Of a DNA stretch of 64,000 bases, positions 39,999 to 51,048 are shown piece after piece. The number at the start of each line of letters is the position of its first letter. The first letter of the stretch is position 1. This DNA comes from a virus. A model generated the notes under the pieces. That model made no database searches. It saw only the letters and a list, made by a program, of their open reading frames with translations, and had not been told where the DNA came from. The stretch lies in IMG/VR virus record IMGVR_UViG_3300008954_000002, positions 62,001 to 126,000 of that record. One strand, 5' to 3'. The position numbers and the translations under genes are program-made.

Positions 39999-42121
39999 TA
40001 CATCACCATTATGCCAAGCATATTACCAATTGGAAACTCATTAGAACTTTCAACTACTCTAACACCATAATAGTATATTTCTCCACTACTTAGAGCTGTA
40101 TCAGTATAAGTTACATTGCCCTCAGCAGGAGATACTATTGCTGTAATTAGAGCCCATTCATCAAGGGGATTCTGTCGGCGGTATATATTGTACGTCAGAT
40201 CTGGCCCTTCCCAAGTCATATTCAATTCTGCTTGGGTAGCCAGAAGAGACTGTCCAGTAAGTTCTACTTGGGGATAGCTCCAGTGAATTACTCCATATCC
40301 CATCTGGGGAATATAACTATTTAATAGCTCTTCGGCTCTTGTAGGCGACAGGACTCCTCCAAACTCTTCCAAGAGGGTGATGGGCGCCCTAATGAGCATC
40401 ACAGTGTTCTGAGGGAACTCTTGGCCAGTAGCACCATATCCTAGTCTAGATTGTAAAACTCTCTGGTTTGTTCTGATAGCATCTTCGAAATACTCCTCTT
40501 TGATGACATTGCCATCTCTGCGCACATCTACTACAAAGGAGTCTTCTGTTACAGCATTGTCTAGTACTAATACTTCTGCCAATATACAGTAGCCATGTGA
40601 ATTAGAATAGTTAGCAGTATAATTGTGTACAAATGTATTTGTATTAGAAACAGAACGATACTGAGTACCTATTAAGGTGCTTGGATTAGCAGTTCCGTCA
40701 GCCTCTGTTAGCTGAAAATTAGGGTGCGATCTACCTAGCCCTTGGGAGGCGTATGCAATTACACCATCCTTATCAACCCCAAGAACATGGATGGCTTTAT
40801 CATCACTATCTATATTTGGAATCATGTAATAGACCCACATATAGTCTAATGCTCGCTTATTCTGTAGAGGGTTTAAAGTTATGCCTGTATGCTCATAATC
40901 ACTAGCTTCATAGTAATAAGTAGCATAGAAGTTCCAATTAGGATCTATCTCTACGCCTAATGAAACAAATCCACCCTTGTTATCCCAAGAAGATATTGCA
41001 TCGCCCTCTATAAAGACATCTGTATCTGAGTATCGAGTACCATCTAAACTACTGTCTGTAGTTATGACCCTAATAAGTACATCATCCTCGTCTAGTATGA
41101 AGAGTTGGAAGTGCATTTTATCATCAGGGCTAATGGCTAGGTCATTTCTGGTGGCCACTAGAGTGCTTCTATTAACCCATAGCATCTTTCTGTAAGGAGA
41201 ATATATATACGGCTTGTAAGGAGAAAATGCTTGTCTATCATACTCTGGCAATGAGTATCGCCTTAAAGAGCCATTTACTACCGCAGTGAAACTCCCATTA
41301 GTAAATCGCAAATGCCAAGCATCCTCAGGATCCCTCCCAAAGGGCATTAGTGGTTTAATAGTAGAAGCTTCAATCGGCTTCATATACCAAGTTCCGCCAC
41401 CATTCATATGAAAGGTATAGCCTGAGCTATTTTCTTCTCTAGTATAAAGCGGGTAGGCAGTTGTAACCTTTCCGTAATTCGCACCTTCTAGAATGACATC
41501 TTCCCAAGTAGCCTCTCTAGCTACAGGTACTGGATTGAGCATTTCATGACTAGTGGCTACATCACCAGTCGCAGGATCTTCCTGTACAGAGCTTATAAAA
41601 TATAGTCTATAAGCACCAGTGTCTGGATTAAAGAAGTTCTTATAGTTTGTATATACTACATCCTTATCAGAAGTATTTACATCTACAATATAGCCGCTAG
41701 TAATCTCTTTAACTGCACCATCAGTTACAACATTGAGAGATACTTCTATTGTGTTCTTTGGCAAGACATGTCTAAAAAAGATCGGGCGCCTTCTACCGAA
41801 TGTATCTGTACCTAAGATATTTGTAACAGCTACTTCTTTATACTGGCTAGTAAATGACATGGAGTATATTTCCATCCATCCTGTATCAGTTCCAGAGTGT
41901 TCAAATACATTAGCAGCAACAGTATGAGATGCATCTACTATCTGTAGGTTTTTCCAAGAATCTAATTCTTCACTTTCGTAATAAGCTATAGGCACAGAAG
42001 TTTCTGCAATGTTATCTGTATAGATAAATCGTTCTGTGTACTTATGTACATGAGCAGTAACAGGTAGAATTTGATCCTGCTTAGGCCCATTTATAATGAG
42101 CTCTAAAGTAGCACTACTCAT
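39998..42121 (-). CDS. Tail appendage protein with C-terminal fibronectin type III domain
   Basis: 707 aa, beta-rich throughout. The last 80 residues read as a fibronectin type III domain: LNMTWEGPDLTYNIYRRQ, then the closing TALSSGEIYYYGVRVVESS. Such domains in virion proteins bind carbohydrates on host surfaces. Aromatic- and Asn-rich loops in the middle (YTANYSNSHGYCILAEVLVL) also fit surface binding. Overlaps the neighbour by one base. Confidence 0.65.
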   Translation of the reverse strand: MSSATLELIINGPKQDQILPVTAHVHKYTERFIYTDNIAETSVPIAYYESEELDSWKNLQIVDASHTVAANVFEHSGTDTGWMEIYSMSFTSQYKEVAVTNILGTDTFGRRRPIFFRHVLPKNTIEVSLNVVTDGAVKEITSGYIVDVNTSDKDVVYTNYKNFFNPDTGAYRLYFISSVQEDPATGDVATSHEMLNPVPVAREATWEDVILEGANYGKVTTAYPLYTREENSSGYTFHMNGGGTWYMKPIEASTIKPLMPFGRDPEDAWHLRFTNGSFTAVVNGSLRRYSLPEYDRQAFSPYKPYIYSPYRKMLWVNRSTLVATRNDLAISPDDKMHFQLFILDEDDVLIRVITTDSSLDGTRYSDTDVFIEGDAISSWDNKGGFVSLGVEIDPNWNFYATYYYEASDYEHTGITLNPLQNKRALDYMWVYYMIPNIDSDDKAIHVLGVDKDGVIAYASQGLGRSHPNFQLTEADGTANPSTLIGTQYRSVSNTNTFVHNYTANYSNSHGYCILAEVLVLDNAVTEDSFVVDVRRDGNVIKEEYFEDAIRTNQRVLQSRLGYGATGQEFPQNTVMLIRAPITLLEEFGGVLSPTRAEELLNSYIPQMGYGVIHWSYPQVELTGQSLLATQAELNMTWEGPDLTYNIYRRQNPLDEWALITAIVSPAEGNVTYTDTALSSGEIYYYGVRVVESSNEFPIGNMLGIMVM

Positions 42122-44728
42122 CTACTTGATACCTATTGCGCAGAGTGGCTTCCCAAAAGTCTGTCCATCAGCTAGTTCTATTGTCTCCCAAACAGTGCCA
42201 ATTGCCTTCCTATATTCTTCGAATGATATATCAGAAGCAGGCCTTGCAACACAGTATGGTTCATTGTCTACAGGCAAGATATAGTCTCCCTCGGTAGAAT
42301 TGCCCTTTACTATTACAGGTAGCTGACCAATAAAAGATATAACTTCTCCAGCATAGGAACACTTTAGCAAGCTATCGCGCCACACCGGATCTCTTAACTG
42401 CTCCAGTGTCTTTTTTAGTTCACCTGTTGGTTCCTTTTGATAGCGAGCTTCTGTATCTTCTATTAAGCGAGCAAGAGTATTATCATTGTCTAGATCTCTA
42501 ACAAGCTTAATTTGAGCATTGCCAACACAGAGTGCTCTATTAGTTACTAGCATGGGAGTCCCTGGGCCATACCGATAAATGCGACACTCTCTTACATAAA
42601 CAAGTCTGCCCTCTTCAAGACCCCAGCTGCCTCTTTCTATAATGCTTGATAGACACTCTTCTCTTGTAGATTCCCACTCGTCAAGATCCCCGATCATAAG
42701 CCATTCACCAAAGTCAGCTGCTCCGCTTACGTACTGAACAGCACCATGAAAGTTGGTGACTATAGGATCTGGCTTTAGGGAGCTGTTAGTGAGAATATTA
42801 AGAAGAAAACTAGACCAATTCATTTGAGTAGATGCAGCAGAGTCCTGTATCGCACCATTAGAATTCGTAGTAACAAAGGCCTTGTTACCATTATACGCTC
42901 CAGTAATAGCCCCAACGCCAACATAACTCCCAGTGTTCTTGGCATACATAGATACAAAACGATTACTAGGACCAAGCCCTGCAGAGCCACTAGTTTCAGT
43001 TCCAAGCAAAAGTTCTAAAGCATCTGCTTGAACAGTTGTATTAAGATTCTCAATCGTTACAGCATGCCCTTGTCTGTCTGCAACTATCGTTGTTTTACCT
43101 GAAACAGTAGCAGCTATATTTACGTTGCCAGTAGTAGCAGTTATATTGACAGTATTGTTGGCAGCTATGTTTGCAAGGTCGCTAGCATATATGAAAACAT
43201 CATCAGCAGCAGTTAGAGTTATATCATCAGCAGCAGTTATACGCGCATCAGTACCTGCGTCTATATCTACTTCACTAGAAGCATCTATAGTTACATCACC
43301 GCCTTCATTCTTTATTGTTAATCCAGTAGAAGGATTGTCATAAATATAAGGTGCAGAAGCATCTGTAAAATACCCAAAACGCAACTTGAAGCTTGAGCCT
43401 CCTACAGACTGGAGATAATTGCCTGCTGTAGCTAAAGTAGTATCACCTGTATCTGTGTACTTAGAACCTATAACAAGATCCCCACGCATACAGTTGGCAT
43501 CATTTATATTGCCTAAATCTGTTGTACGAAAACCATCTCTATGCAAGTACTGCGGAAAGTAATTGCCCGCACCTGCCGAAAGAGTAAAAGCTCCAGACGC
43601 TCCTGCAACACTAGTAGCCCCGTCTAAATCTGCAACATTAATAGGAGATTCACCATGAGCTCGATTGTGAGAATGTGTGAACAACTTCTTTCGTATGTCA
43701 TCAATAGAAGTTGTTATGTCTGTACCTATAGTTAGTATAGAATAACTATCACTGAGTGGAAGCTCTACACTGCCTATGTTGAGAACCTTTTCAGAGTTGT
43801 ACCTATAGACAGCGTCTGTATAAGTTTCATTGGTTGTGTTATTCCTAAGGTATATAAACCCTTCTGGAATCACATCACCAGTAATAAAACTATCTGTTAA
43901 TACTGCAGGTAGAAGCAGCTGGACTCCCGTATTCACATCATTTGATTCGGTAAGAACAGAACTTGTATCTCCATAATTAGCTTGCTGATGAGTGACCACC
44001 GGCAAAGTTAAGTGATAGGTTCCATCTGCCTGTTGCGCAAGGGTTATTTTCGCAGTAGAATTCTCATTGACTTGGTTAGGATCTGGAATCTCATTAAAGC
44101 TAGCGCCTAGATAAGCAGGCCCACCTCGCCACTTGTTTGAGTTGATAGCATACTTACATGTGGTACTGCTTGTAGTAGCGGAAACCGTACTAACTGTTCC
44201 AGTACTATCAACATGATAGTCTCCTGCATTGCCAAGTAAACCAAGCGGGACTGCATTGCCAAATACTGTTGTGTCAGAAAAGGTAATAAATTGACCAGTA
44301 GAATCAATATTTGCAGTAGTATCAGGAACATACCGCAGGGTGAACTGATGTACGCCTACAGGAACTGCTTCACCATCAATAACATTCTCGCCTGCACTTG
44401 AGTCTAGGTGTCCTAGAATCATCGGATTTAAGTTTGAGGCAGGGCCAATTAGTCTAGCCAAGTTAGTAATACTTAGAGGTCTACCGTTTGCGCCTTGGAG
44501 CGAAAGACTTGTATTGTTGTTTGCTCTTCCCCAGCGTTGGGTTAGATATGTACCCGAGGAGCTTGAGTAAGGATGGCTCTCGCTTAGGATATCACCTACT
44601 GCCTTCTCAAGCTCGTAGAGCCCCCTTCTAACTTGAACACCAATTGCATTAAACTTGTCTGCAGAAGGCTGCTCACCAGCAACAAACTCTGGAACAACAC
44701 CAATACCGCTTTTCTTTTTATCTGCCAT
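42122..44728 (-). CDS. Tail spike/fibre protein with beta-helix-like repeats
   Basis: 868 aa. The N-terminal anchor starts VVPEFVAGEQPSADKFNAIG. The middle (about residues 460-550) has tandem short repeats of the beta-helix type: VTIDASSEVDIDAGTDARIT, AADDITLTAADDVFIYASDL and TVNITATTGNVNIAATVSGK. The C-terminal part is helical and charged (LIEDTEARYQKEPTGELKKT). A receptor-binding or glycan-cleaving spike is likely; no catalytic residues were recognised. Confidence 0.68.
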   Translation of the reverse strand: MADKKKSGIGVVPEFVAGEQPSADKFNAIGVQVRRGLYELEKAVGDILSESHPYSSSSGTYLTQRWGRANNNTSLSLQGANGRPLSITNLARLIGPASNLNPMILGHLDSSAGENVIDGEAVPVGVHQFTLRYVPDTTANIDSTGQFITFSDTTVFGNAVPLGLLGNAGDYHVDSTGTVSTVSATTSSTTCKYAINSNKWRGGPAYLGASFNEIPDPNQVNENSTAKITLAQQADGTYHLTLPVVTHQQANYGDTSSVLTESNDVNTGVQLLLPAVLTDSFITGDVIPEGFIYLRNNTTNETYTDAVYRYNSEKVLNIGSVELPLSDSYSILTIGTDITTSIDDIRKKLFTHSHNRAHGESPINVADLDGATSVAGASGAFTLSAGAGNYFPQYLHRDGFRTTDLGNINDANCMRGDLVIGSKYTDTGDTTLATAGNYLQSVGGSSFKLRFGYFTDASAPYIYDNPSTGLTIKNEGGDVTIDASSEVDIDAGTDARITAADDITLTAADDVFIYASDLANIAANNTVNITATTGNVNIAATVSGKTTIVADRQGHAVTIENLNTTVQADALELLLGTETSGSAGLGPSNRFVSMYAKNTGSYVGVGAITGAYNGNKAFVTTNSNGAIQDSAASTQMNWSSFLLNILTNSSLKPDPIVTNFHGAVQYVSGAADFGEWLMIGDLDEWESTREECLSSIIERGSWGLEEGRLVYVRECRIYRYGPGTPMLVTNRALCVGNAQIKLVRDLDNDNTLARLIEDTEARYQKEPTGELKKTLEQLRDPVWRDSLLKCSYAGEVISFIGQLPVIVKGNSTEGDYILPVDNEPYCVARPASDISFEEYRKAIGTVWETIELADGQTFGKPLCAIGIK

Positions 44729-44733
44729 AATAA

Positions 44734-47343
44734 TTAATCCATGTCAAATTGAACATTAAATGTATTGATTCCTTCAGCTTTTGGATTGATTGTAAGAAAG
44801 TTGCTTCCACCAATACCAGCACCTATATTGTGACTCTCGGTCGCAAATCTAAAGCCATAAGGAATTGGTAGCGCTCCATCAGAATCTACACCTTTCAGAT
44901 GAGGGGGCAGATCTAGACGCAACCTAAGACTATTAGATCTTATTAAGCGACCAGAAACTGGGTCTTTACCGTATGCATAAAGACTTACCATATCAGAAGT
45001 TACAACCATGTAACCACCCAAATTATTATCTCTATCTGTTGCGTTTGGAAGTGGAAGAGTTCTGCCTGCAAACACTAGGCGAGTCGAAGAGACTTCAGTA
45101 GGCCTAACAGGAAAGTAAGCTCCTGTAACAGAGACCCCGCTACTGTCTACATATTGAGGGTGAGGACTTCTGCCATAAATAGGATGTTCAACATCAGTAT
45201 TCCATTCGTAAAGGATAACTCTTGCACCATCTAAGAAATCTGTGTTGAACTCTTGAGCTCCACGCTCTATAAGCCAGCATCGAGCATTATTAAAATTGGT
45301 TGAAGACCCAGTTGGAAAATTGATCGAATCAAAGCTATTAACAGTAGAGCTAAAGATTAGCGTTTGAGTATTGCTGCCAACATTAGCAAAAGCGCCTACT
45401 ATTTCTCTTGTATGCGTAATACCATCATCACATACTATATGTGCTGTTCCACCTATATAAGTAGAATCTACATCACGAATATAGCCGTCAATAGTTATTG
45501 ATGAGCGCCCTATCACAGTAATGCTATTGTCATACTGAGGATCGTTTTCGCCAATTGTGACTGGAAACTCAGTACCCTTAGTGCCCAATATCTTGTCATG
45601 CTTTAACACTTGATAAACAACAATATCTTTAGCAGTAATGCCGGGCGGTATGGTTTCATCCATATCGAAGATAGTGTCACCACTGCTGTGGGTAACGCTA
45701 TAGACATCCTTTAATACAGATGCCCAATCATATGGTGCATTGTATAGTGCATATATCTGACCAGCAGAATTGCTAAGTGCAGTATATTGACTAAGCGTAC
45801 TGTTCAGACTTCCTACATTGCTTTCTAAAACAATTGTAAGCTCTATATCCTCTACAGAGTTTCCCATAGAGTCGTAAGCAGTAGCTATTAGTCGTGCTGT
45901 ATCTGTCCCATAACGAATAGGCCCATATAGCTCGCCACCTATGCTACCAACTTCAGGGCCAACAGCTAGAGTAATCTCTGAGAGGTGTGCCTCAACAGGT
46001 GAGATTTGTATTACGTTATTAGTTTCAACGTTGCTTATAGCCTTGATGTCAAGAAAGCCAGTCTTGTTTGCCGTTCTAGAACAATCGCTTAGAACCTCAT
46101 ACTCTACTCGTGGAGTAGCAGTATAAGATGCATATATAGTCTGGCTAGACTTAGTGCCTTGACCATGCTGTATGTCGCTTACAATAGTGCCTGCATTATG
46201 AATGGCTGCTACTGTGTTGTTGTAGCCGCGCACACAATCATAAAAACGATTACGGCTCTTTCCATAGTAAAGTATATACTCGTTCTCTATAACAAGAATG
46301 CCCTGATTAGGGTAGGAGGCAAATACATCATCATCTATATAGCACTCTACTTCAGTAGTCTCGGGATCAAGACCAAGCTTTAGGTATAGGTCTGGCGCTT
46401 GATATCCACCTAAGCGAACAATACCTAAATCATAATCAACAGAGTAGGCTTGCTCACTAGGTTCACTAAAGTTGAGAGTAGCTACTTCTTTAAGCTTTGT
46501 TACTACGCCTGAAGAATTTATAGCATACATCTCTACAGAGTCGTTAACCACTGGAAAGAAATTTAAGTATACGTCTCTTCCTTCAGGGTTTCCCTGATCT
46601 TTGTTTTCTAAAAACTTATCAGCAGTCTCTGCGTTAATCTCACCAGCAAATCCATTATCAATAGTTAGATCTTGATTTGTGTATATGTAATCAATACCAT
46701 CTTTCTTTACAAGAGTGTACTCATACTTTCTGTCAGAAAGGCTACTCCACAGAACGTTGCCATCATCGTCAGTAGTACTTAGCCTACTATTACCATTGGT
46801 ATCTAGGCTACCGGTAAATTCATCTACATAATTGAGCTTATGATAAGCTCTGCGTATCATATTTGCATCTCTATGAAAAAGAGCTACCTCAATAGAAGAC
46901 AGCATGCAATCAGAACGCAACTCATGAACCATGACGCCATTGCTATTTAGTAAAGGGTCTATTCTCTGACTTATAGAATGATCAGAAAATAATCTGCGCT
47001 CATTCCAGTAAGTTGAGTAATGTCCGCACTCTACCAATGGTGTCCAAGTGAGTGAATCAGAAACAGGATGTTCCACTATGCTAAGAAACTGGAGACCATC
47101 TATAGCTCCTGACTGCCAGTGATTTAGTTGGGTACCATCTTTGAGCCCTGCCGCATGCCCACCTATATACGTATTGTATCGGGTAGAAGATAAATCCTTA
47201 TCCTCTATCCGACGCTTATCCCATTGCCAACCTTTTATCTCTTCCTCAACAGAATAGACCCCTGTTAAGGGTACATAGTCCTTAGAAGTGCTAACTACAC
47301 TCTGCACGGACAATAATATATCTTCATACTTAGGGGTGGGCAT
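44734..47343 (-). CDS. Tail appendage protein with invasin-like Ig domain
   Basis: 869 aa. A Big/invasin-type Ig domain is visible around residues 460-540 (ATAYDSMGNSVEDIELTIVL, then NSAGQIYALYNAP). The N-terminal half is beta-rich with Trp/Tyr/Asn clusters. No enzymatic motif. Ig-like domains of this type are common on exposed virion proteins that bind polysaccharides. It is 5 bases from the spike gene downstream. Confidence 0.65.
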   Translation of the reverse strand: MPTPKYEDILLSVQSVVSTSKDYVPLTGVYSVEEEIKGWQWDKRRIEDKDLSSTRYNTYIGGHAAGLKDGTQLNHWQSGAIDGLQFLSIVEHPVSDSLTWTPLVECGHYSTYWNERRLFSDHSISQRIDPLLNSNGVMVHELRSDCMLSSIEVALFHRDANMIRRAYHKLNYVDEFTGSLDTNGNSRLSTTDDDGNVLWSSLSDRKYEYTLVKKDGIDYIYTNQDLTIDNGFAGEINAETADKFLENKDQGNPEGRDVYLNFFPVVNDSVEMYAINSSGVVTKLKEVATLNFSEPSEQAYSVDYDLGIVRLGGYQAPDLYLKLGLDPETTEVECYIDDDVFASYPNQGILVIENEYILYYGKSRNRFYDCVRGYNNTVAAIHNAGTIVSDIQHGQGTKSSQTIYASYTATPRVEYEVLSDCSRTANKTGFLDIKAISNVETNNVIQISPVEAHLSEITLAVGPEVGSIGGELYGPIRYGTDTARLIATAYDSMGNSVEDIELTIVLESNVGSLNSTLSQYTALSNSAGQIYALYNAPYDWASVLKDVYSVTHSSGDTIFDMDETIPPGITAKDIVVYQVLKHDKILGTKGTEFPVTIGENDPQYDNSITVIGRSSITIDGYIRDVDSTYIGGTAHIVCDDGITHTREIVGAFANVGSNTQTLIFSSTVNSFDSINFPTGSSTNFNNARCWLIERGAQEFNTDFLDGARVILYEWNTDVEHPIYGRSPHPQYVDSSGVSVTGAYFPVRPTEVSSTRLVFAGRTLPLPNATDRDNNLGGYMVVTSDMVSLYAYGKDPVSGRLIRSNSLRLRLDLPPHLKGVDSDGALPIPYGFRFATESHNIGAGIGGSNFLTINPKAEGINTFNVQFDMD

Positions 47344-47367
47344 ACAAACAGCCTTCAGTGCAGAACA

Positions 47368-48249
47368 TTATTTCCCCCACTGAAGTGGGTGGACAGAGAG
47401 AATTTCATTAACTATCTTAGCACCATAGGGCTTCAGTAACAATCTCTCCTCTTCACCTTTTGTATCCTCCAATAAGTTATCTTTTAGCAGATGGTCTATA
47501 TCCCCGTCATTGAGAGGCACTGCCTTAATAGGCTGCCACCACACTGTATAGGGGAAATCTCTATACGAGAATGTGCAATCACCTGCAGCTAGGTCTCGGC
47601 TCCACAAAACGCCATTAGTCTTATCAATGAAATAATCGCCTGGCTCACTTAAGCTCTCTTGAGTTGAGACCACATTGTCAAATATTTGAGGCAGTGTAAA
47701 CAGGATATCTCTGATATACCTCTGCTCTAAATTTACCATGCCACTGGGACCAAGAGAGCGCCTATAGACCTGTCCATCTGTATTGCCATAAGCTAGATTC
47801 CAAGATCTTAGATACTCATAGCCACTAGCCAATACGCTTGTAGATAGAAATGTAAGACTATTTAAAGCATTATAAACTTGATAAAGAAAGTAGCCGGCAC
47901 CCCTCTCCCATATGTTTAGCTCTAAATCCAGAACATTGTTATTGTAATCAGACCACACATAGATATGTGTAGAGTTGATCTCCACTCTAGGGTCTGCTGC
48001 TATGGGCTCTCCACTTGAATCAAGTACTAGATCTATTGAGAACATTCTCTGCTCAAACTGTCCAACAGTTCTATTAAGTGTTTTGATATAGTCTTGTTCC
48101 GACGCACCGGGTGGCTTTCTTGCTTGCAGTAAAAGCCTGTTTCTATAGCTAGGCAGAGACTCTTCTGGGAGTCTTGGCATCGACAGGTGAAGCCCAAGCT
48201 CATCAAACGGTACTGCAGATGGATAACTATCCGGCGTATATTTAGCCAT
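47368..48249 (-). CDS. Baseplate/tail structural protein
   Basis: 293 aa, Pro- and Arg-rich N-terminus (LHLSMPRLPEESLPSYRNRL), then a mixed beta region with many Tyr/Trp. It overlaps the baseplate-associated gene upstream by 8 bases. The position just after gpJ-like and gp25-like genes in the transcript supports a baseplate-wedge or fibre-connector role. Confidence 0.58.
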   Translation of the reverse strand: MAKYTPDSYPSAVPFDELGLHLSMPRLPEESLPSYRNRLLLQARKPPGASEQDYIKTLNRTVGQFEQRMFSIDLVLDSSGEPIAADPRVEINSTHIYVWSDYNNNVLDLELNIWERGAGYFLYQVYNALNSLTFLSTSVLASGYEYLRSWNLAYGNTDGQVYRRSLGPSGMVNLEQRYIRDILFTLPQIFDNVVSTQESLSEPGDYFIDKTNGVLWSRDLAAGDCTFSYRDFPYTVWWQPIKAVPLNDGDIDHLLKDNLLEDTKGEEERLLLKPYGAKIVNEILSVHPLQWGK

Positions 48250-49819
48250 ACTGAATTTCTACCTCATCATAAGTTTCTCTTACTATAATCTCATTCATAT
48301 CTACATCAGCAAAATAAATATCAGCCACAAGATCATACGACGCATATTGGCTACCCTTTACTACACAAAGCTCTCCATCATCAGAGAAGAAGATGCCGTC
48401 TGGGCTGCTAATCCCAGTAATTAAATCTTTAATAGCTGTAAGGTGGTCACAAAGAATACCAATATGGCTAACTGCACCACTTACTTTGAAAAGATCATGC
48501 TCACAATAAAAGTCCCATTGCCCTAGCTCGTCAAACGTAGAAGAAAAAGTAATATCATTCCATGAAGTCTCTGGCAGGCTGTCTAGCGCATTACCCTTCC
48601 ACTTGTAGACTCCGCTTGCCCAACTACCATCTGCCTGCAGATATGTAACAACACCTGAAGGCGAGCTACGCCTTATCTTGACCTCCTCTACCGGAGCCCT
48701 AAGAGCACGAAACCAAGTCCTTAAAGTTATGGCTTCTCCCAAGTAGGTTCTAGACTTAAGAGACACAATATCCATATAGGTTTCTTCAGTCTCCTCTGAG
48801 GCTGAGGGAGAAAACTCACCAGGTGAATGCTCATATACGTGGATAACACCACTATCGTCTACGACATATAGACGACCATCAGATGGAGAGACTGCTAAAT
48901 CAACAGCACTGTAGGCTGCAGCGTTAGCATCATACAAGCGTTGTGTTGTTATTGTTTGAAAGTTGAGATCATCATCAATACTTACAGCTCCGCCTCGACG
49001 GTAGCTGCGACCAGAAGTAAATCTCTGAGTAAAGGATTCCATTGCACTGTCACTATTAATGTTAACTAACTGTAGAAATAGCGGGCTTTCTATATCAGGC
49101 AACACTCCCGCTTTAAACTTATCTTTAATAAAACTAAAACCATGGCCATATGAATATATGTTTACATCCCCATTGAATCCGTCCCAATAAACTTCTGTAA
49201 GCTCACTAAAAACATTCTGTGTCCGATATGCTCCATCGTCACTGACTGAAATCACTTCAGTAATTTCTACTTGATTGGGATCAAAGCCTTGGAGAACAAT
49301 CCTAGAGTGTCCTCCAAAAAATGGCCTGTCATACCTATTGTAGTAGGTATTTGAGTTAACAACTTCTATCACAAGACGATCATAATTATCTATTGCTTTT
49401 ATAGTATTTGATGTACTATCGAATACCAACCAGTTAGCTATTGAGACATCTGCAATCTTTGACAACCTAGTTGGCACAGGGTAAAGAAAGTCGCTAGTAG
49501 TATCTACTCTCTCTAAAGTGTAAACAGTTGTGCCTGTTGTGCCAGTAACTGTTGGATAGTTAGATATAACAAGGCGGTCGCCTTTCACTTCTAGGGGAAA
49601 TTCATCTGCCTCTGTAAGTTCAATCCTGTTGAAATATCCACGCCCATGATCGTCCGTTAACAGAGACAAGAGATTACTCAGCTTGACCCTGTTGACTTGA
49701 TCAACTTCAAACAACTCGGCCCAAGATGAAAGTACTCTTTGGCCTGCCGAAGATGGATCTGCCCTAATCTTAGACCATGTCGGATATCTATTTGCAAATC
49801 GTTGTGTTAGATAAGGCAC
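48242..49819 (-). CDS. Baseplate-associated structural protein
   Basis: 525 aa, starting MPYLTQRFANRYPTWSKIRA. Beta-rich with a repeat that could be a small beta-propeller (SPSDGRLYVVDDSGVIHVYE, later SSPDGIFFSDDGELCVVKGS). It starts one base into the gpJ-like stop. No catalytic motif. A wedge-periphery or tip role is inferred from its position next to gpJ/gp47. Confidence 0.58.
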   Translation of the reverse strand: MPYLTQRFANRYPTWSKIRADPSSAGQRVLSSWAELFEVDQVNRVKLSNLLSLLTDDHGRGYFNRIELTEADEFPLEVKGDRLVISNYPTVTGTTGTTVYTLERVDTTSDFLYPVPTRLSKIADVSIANWLVFDSTSNTIKAIDNYDRLVIEVVNSNTYYNRYDRPFFGGHSRIVLQGFDPNQVEITEVISVSDDGAYRTQNVFSELTEVYWDGFNGDVNIYSYGHGFSFIKDKFKAGVLPDIESPLFLQLVNINSDSAMESFTQRFTSGRSYRRGGAVSIDDDLNFQTITTQRLYDANAAAYSAVDLAVSPSDGRLYVVDDSGVIHVYEHSPGEFSPSASEETEETYMDIVSLKSRTYLGEAITLRTWFRALRAPVEEVKIRRSSPSGVVTYLQADGSWASGVYKWKGNALDSLPETSWNDITFSSTFDELGQWDFYCEHDLFKVSGAVSHIGILCDHLTAIKDLITGISSPDGIFFSDDGELCVVKGSQYASYDLVADIYFADVDMNEIIVRETYDEVEIQYG

Positions 49820-51048
49820 TAGACACGTTCCACAAAACTAATCTCAAGGGACCCTAATGAAGCATACTCATCATCTTCAAGGGTATATGTAGTTCCAAGA
49901 AGGAGACTCCGCTCTGAGGTAGTCCCCGAGATAACTTTCCTGACATATATAGCTTTGAAAATATTTGCTCCTGACCTCCTATCTAGAAGGCCAACAACAC
50001 TGGGAGCGTTTGCCAATATCATTTCTTTTAAAGCAGCAAAATCAACAAGATTGGTAACTGGACTTTGACGAGAAAGGAACTGACTTATTACTCGTCGGAC
50101 ATCTCTTTTAAGAGCAGTTCTGCTGGCAGCTGTAACAAGCCCCTTTGCCTGCACTTCTACCTCTATGTCAAAAGATACATCTATCCCTGGAATCGCTATC
50201 AGCTCCATACCTGGAACCTGTATAACATTGAGTCGCTCTTGAGTTCTCTTTGCAAGGTCTGTATTACTAATCCCCCCTGCACCGAACACTATCACTGCGC
50301 ATGTGCCAATGCCATAGTATCCAGGGATAGGCTTTGCTCTTAAGACTCCAGGCACAGTCATTGACCTTAAGCTAATATTGGCCACATTAGTAGTAGCAAG
50401 AGTTCCGAACATATTAGATATGCGAAACCTAAGACTATCATCTGTTTCTAGATTTCTACCGTTAACAATAGGATACCGATTAGTAACCCTTAAGGTCCCA
50501 TTGGAAACATCAGCATAAGATGTGAAGCTATGTGTAGTGAGCGCATGTGAAGCTATGTTATGTGTAGCACCCATAGTGGCAGCTCTTGCAGAGCAATATA
50601 CAAAGTTGGCACCTGCAGCACCTGTGTATTCTGCAGTGGTAATATATTTGATAACAGTATCATCTTGAGAGTTAGATACAGTTATCTCAGTTCCTTCTGG
50701 GATAACGATTGATGCACCATTGTTAATCGTGCCAAAAGTTGTATCTGTAAAGAACATTAAACTGCGCTCAGTCCAATCTACCTGTGCATAAGTGGGCGGT
50801 AATCTTGATACACCATACGTAGTTCCAAGACGTTCCAGCGCTTTCCCAATGGCTGACCCTACTTGTAGATCCGCCACGGTTCTTCTAAGAGAGTTCTGTG
50901 TTATATATATTTCAGATACAAGAGAATCAGTAAGCGATCTAACTGTTGAGTCATAACTCCAGTTGGTAATACCAGCTCGTCGCTCTAAGTTGGTTCTGAA
51001 CCCCTTAGTAAGTGTTGTTAAGTTTTTAACGTTCGGTACTTTAGCCAT
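49819..51048 (-). CDS. Baseplate J / gp47-like protein
   Basis: 409 aa. The baseplate J family pattern is visible: TDSLVSEIYITQNSLRRTVA (N-terminal helix), LQVGSAIGKALERLGTTYGV, IVIPEGTEITVS, YCSARAATMGATHNIASHAL and NGRNLETDDSLRFRISNMFG. This protein forms the wedge ring of contractile-tail baseplates (P2 gpJ, Mu gp47). It directly follows the gp25-like gene in the transcript, the usual order in myoviruses, and is good evidence for a contractile tail. Confidence 0.85.
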   Translation of the reverse strand: MAKVPNVKNLTTLTKGFRTNLERRAGITNWSYDSTVRSLTDSLVSEIYITQNSLRRTVADLQVGSAIGKALERLGTTYGVSRLPPTYAQVDWTERSLMFFTDTTFGTINNGASIVIPEGTEITVSNSQDDTVIKYITTAEYTGAAGANFVYCSARAATMGATHNIASHALTTHSFTSYADVSNGTLRVTNRYPIVNGRNLETDDSLRFRISNMFGTLATTNVANISLRSMTVPGVLRAKPIPGYYGIGTCAVIVFGAGGISNTDLAKRTQERLNVIQVPGMELIAIPGIDVSFDIEVEVQAKGLVTAASRTALKRDVRRVISQFLSRQSPVTNLVDFAALKEMILANAPSVVGLLDRRSGANIFKAIYVRKVISGTTSERSLLLGTTYTLEDDEYASLGSLEISFVERV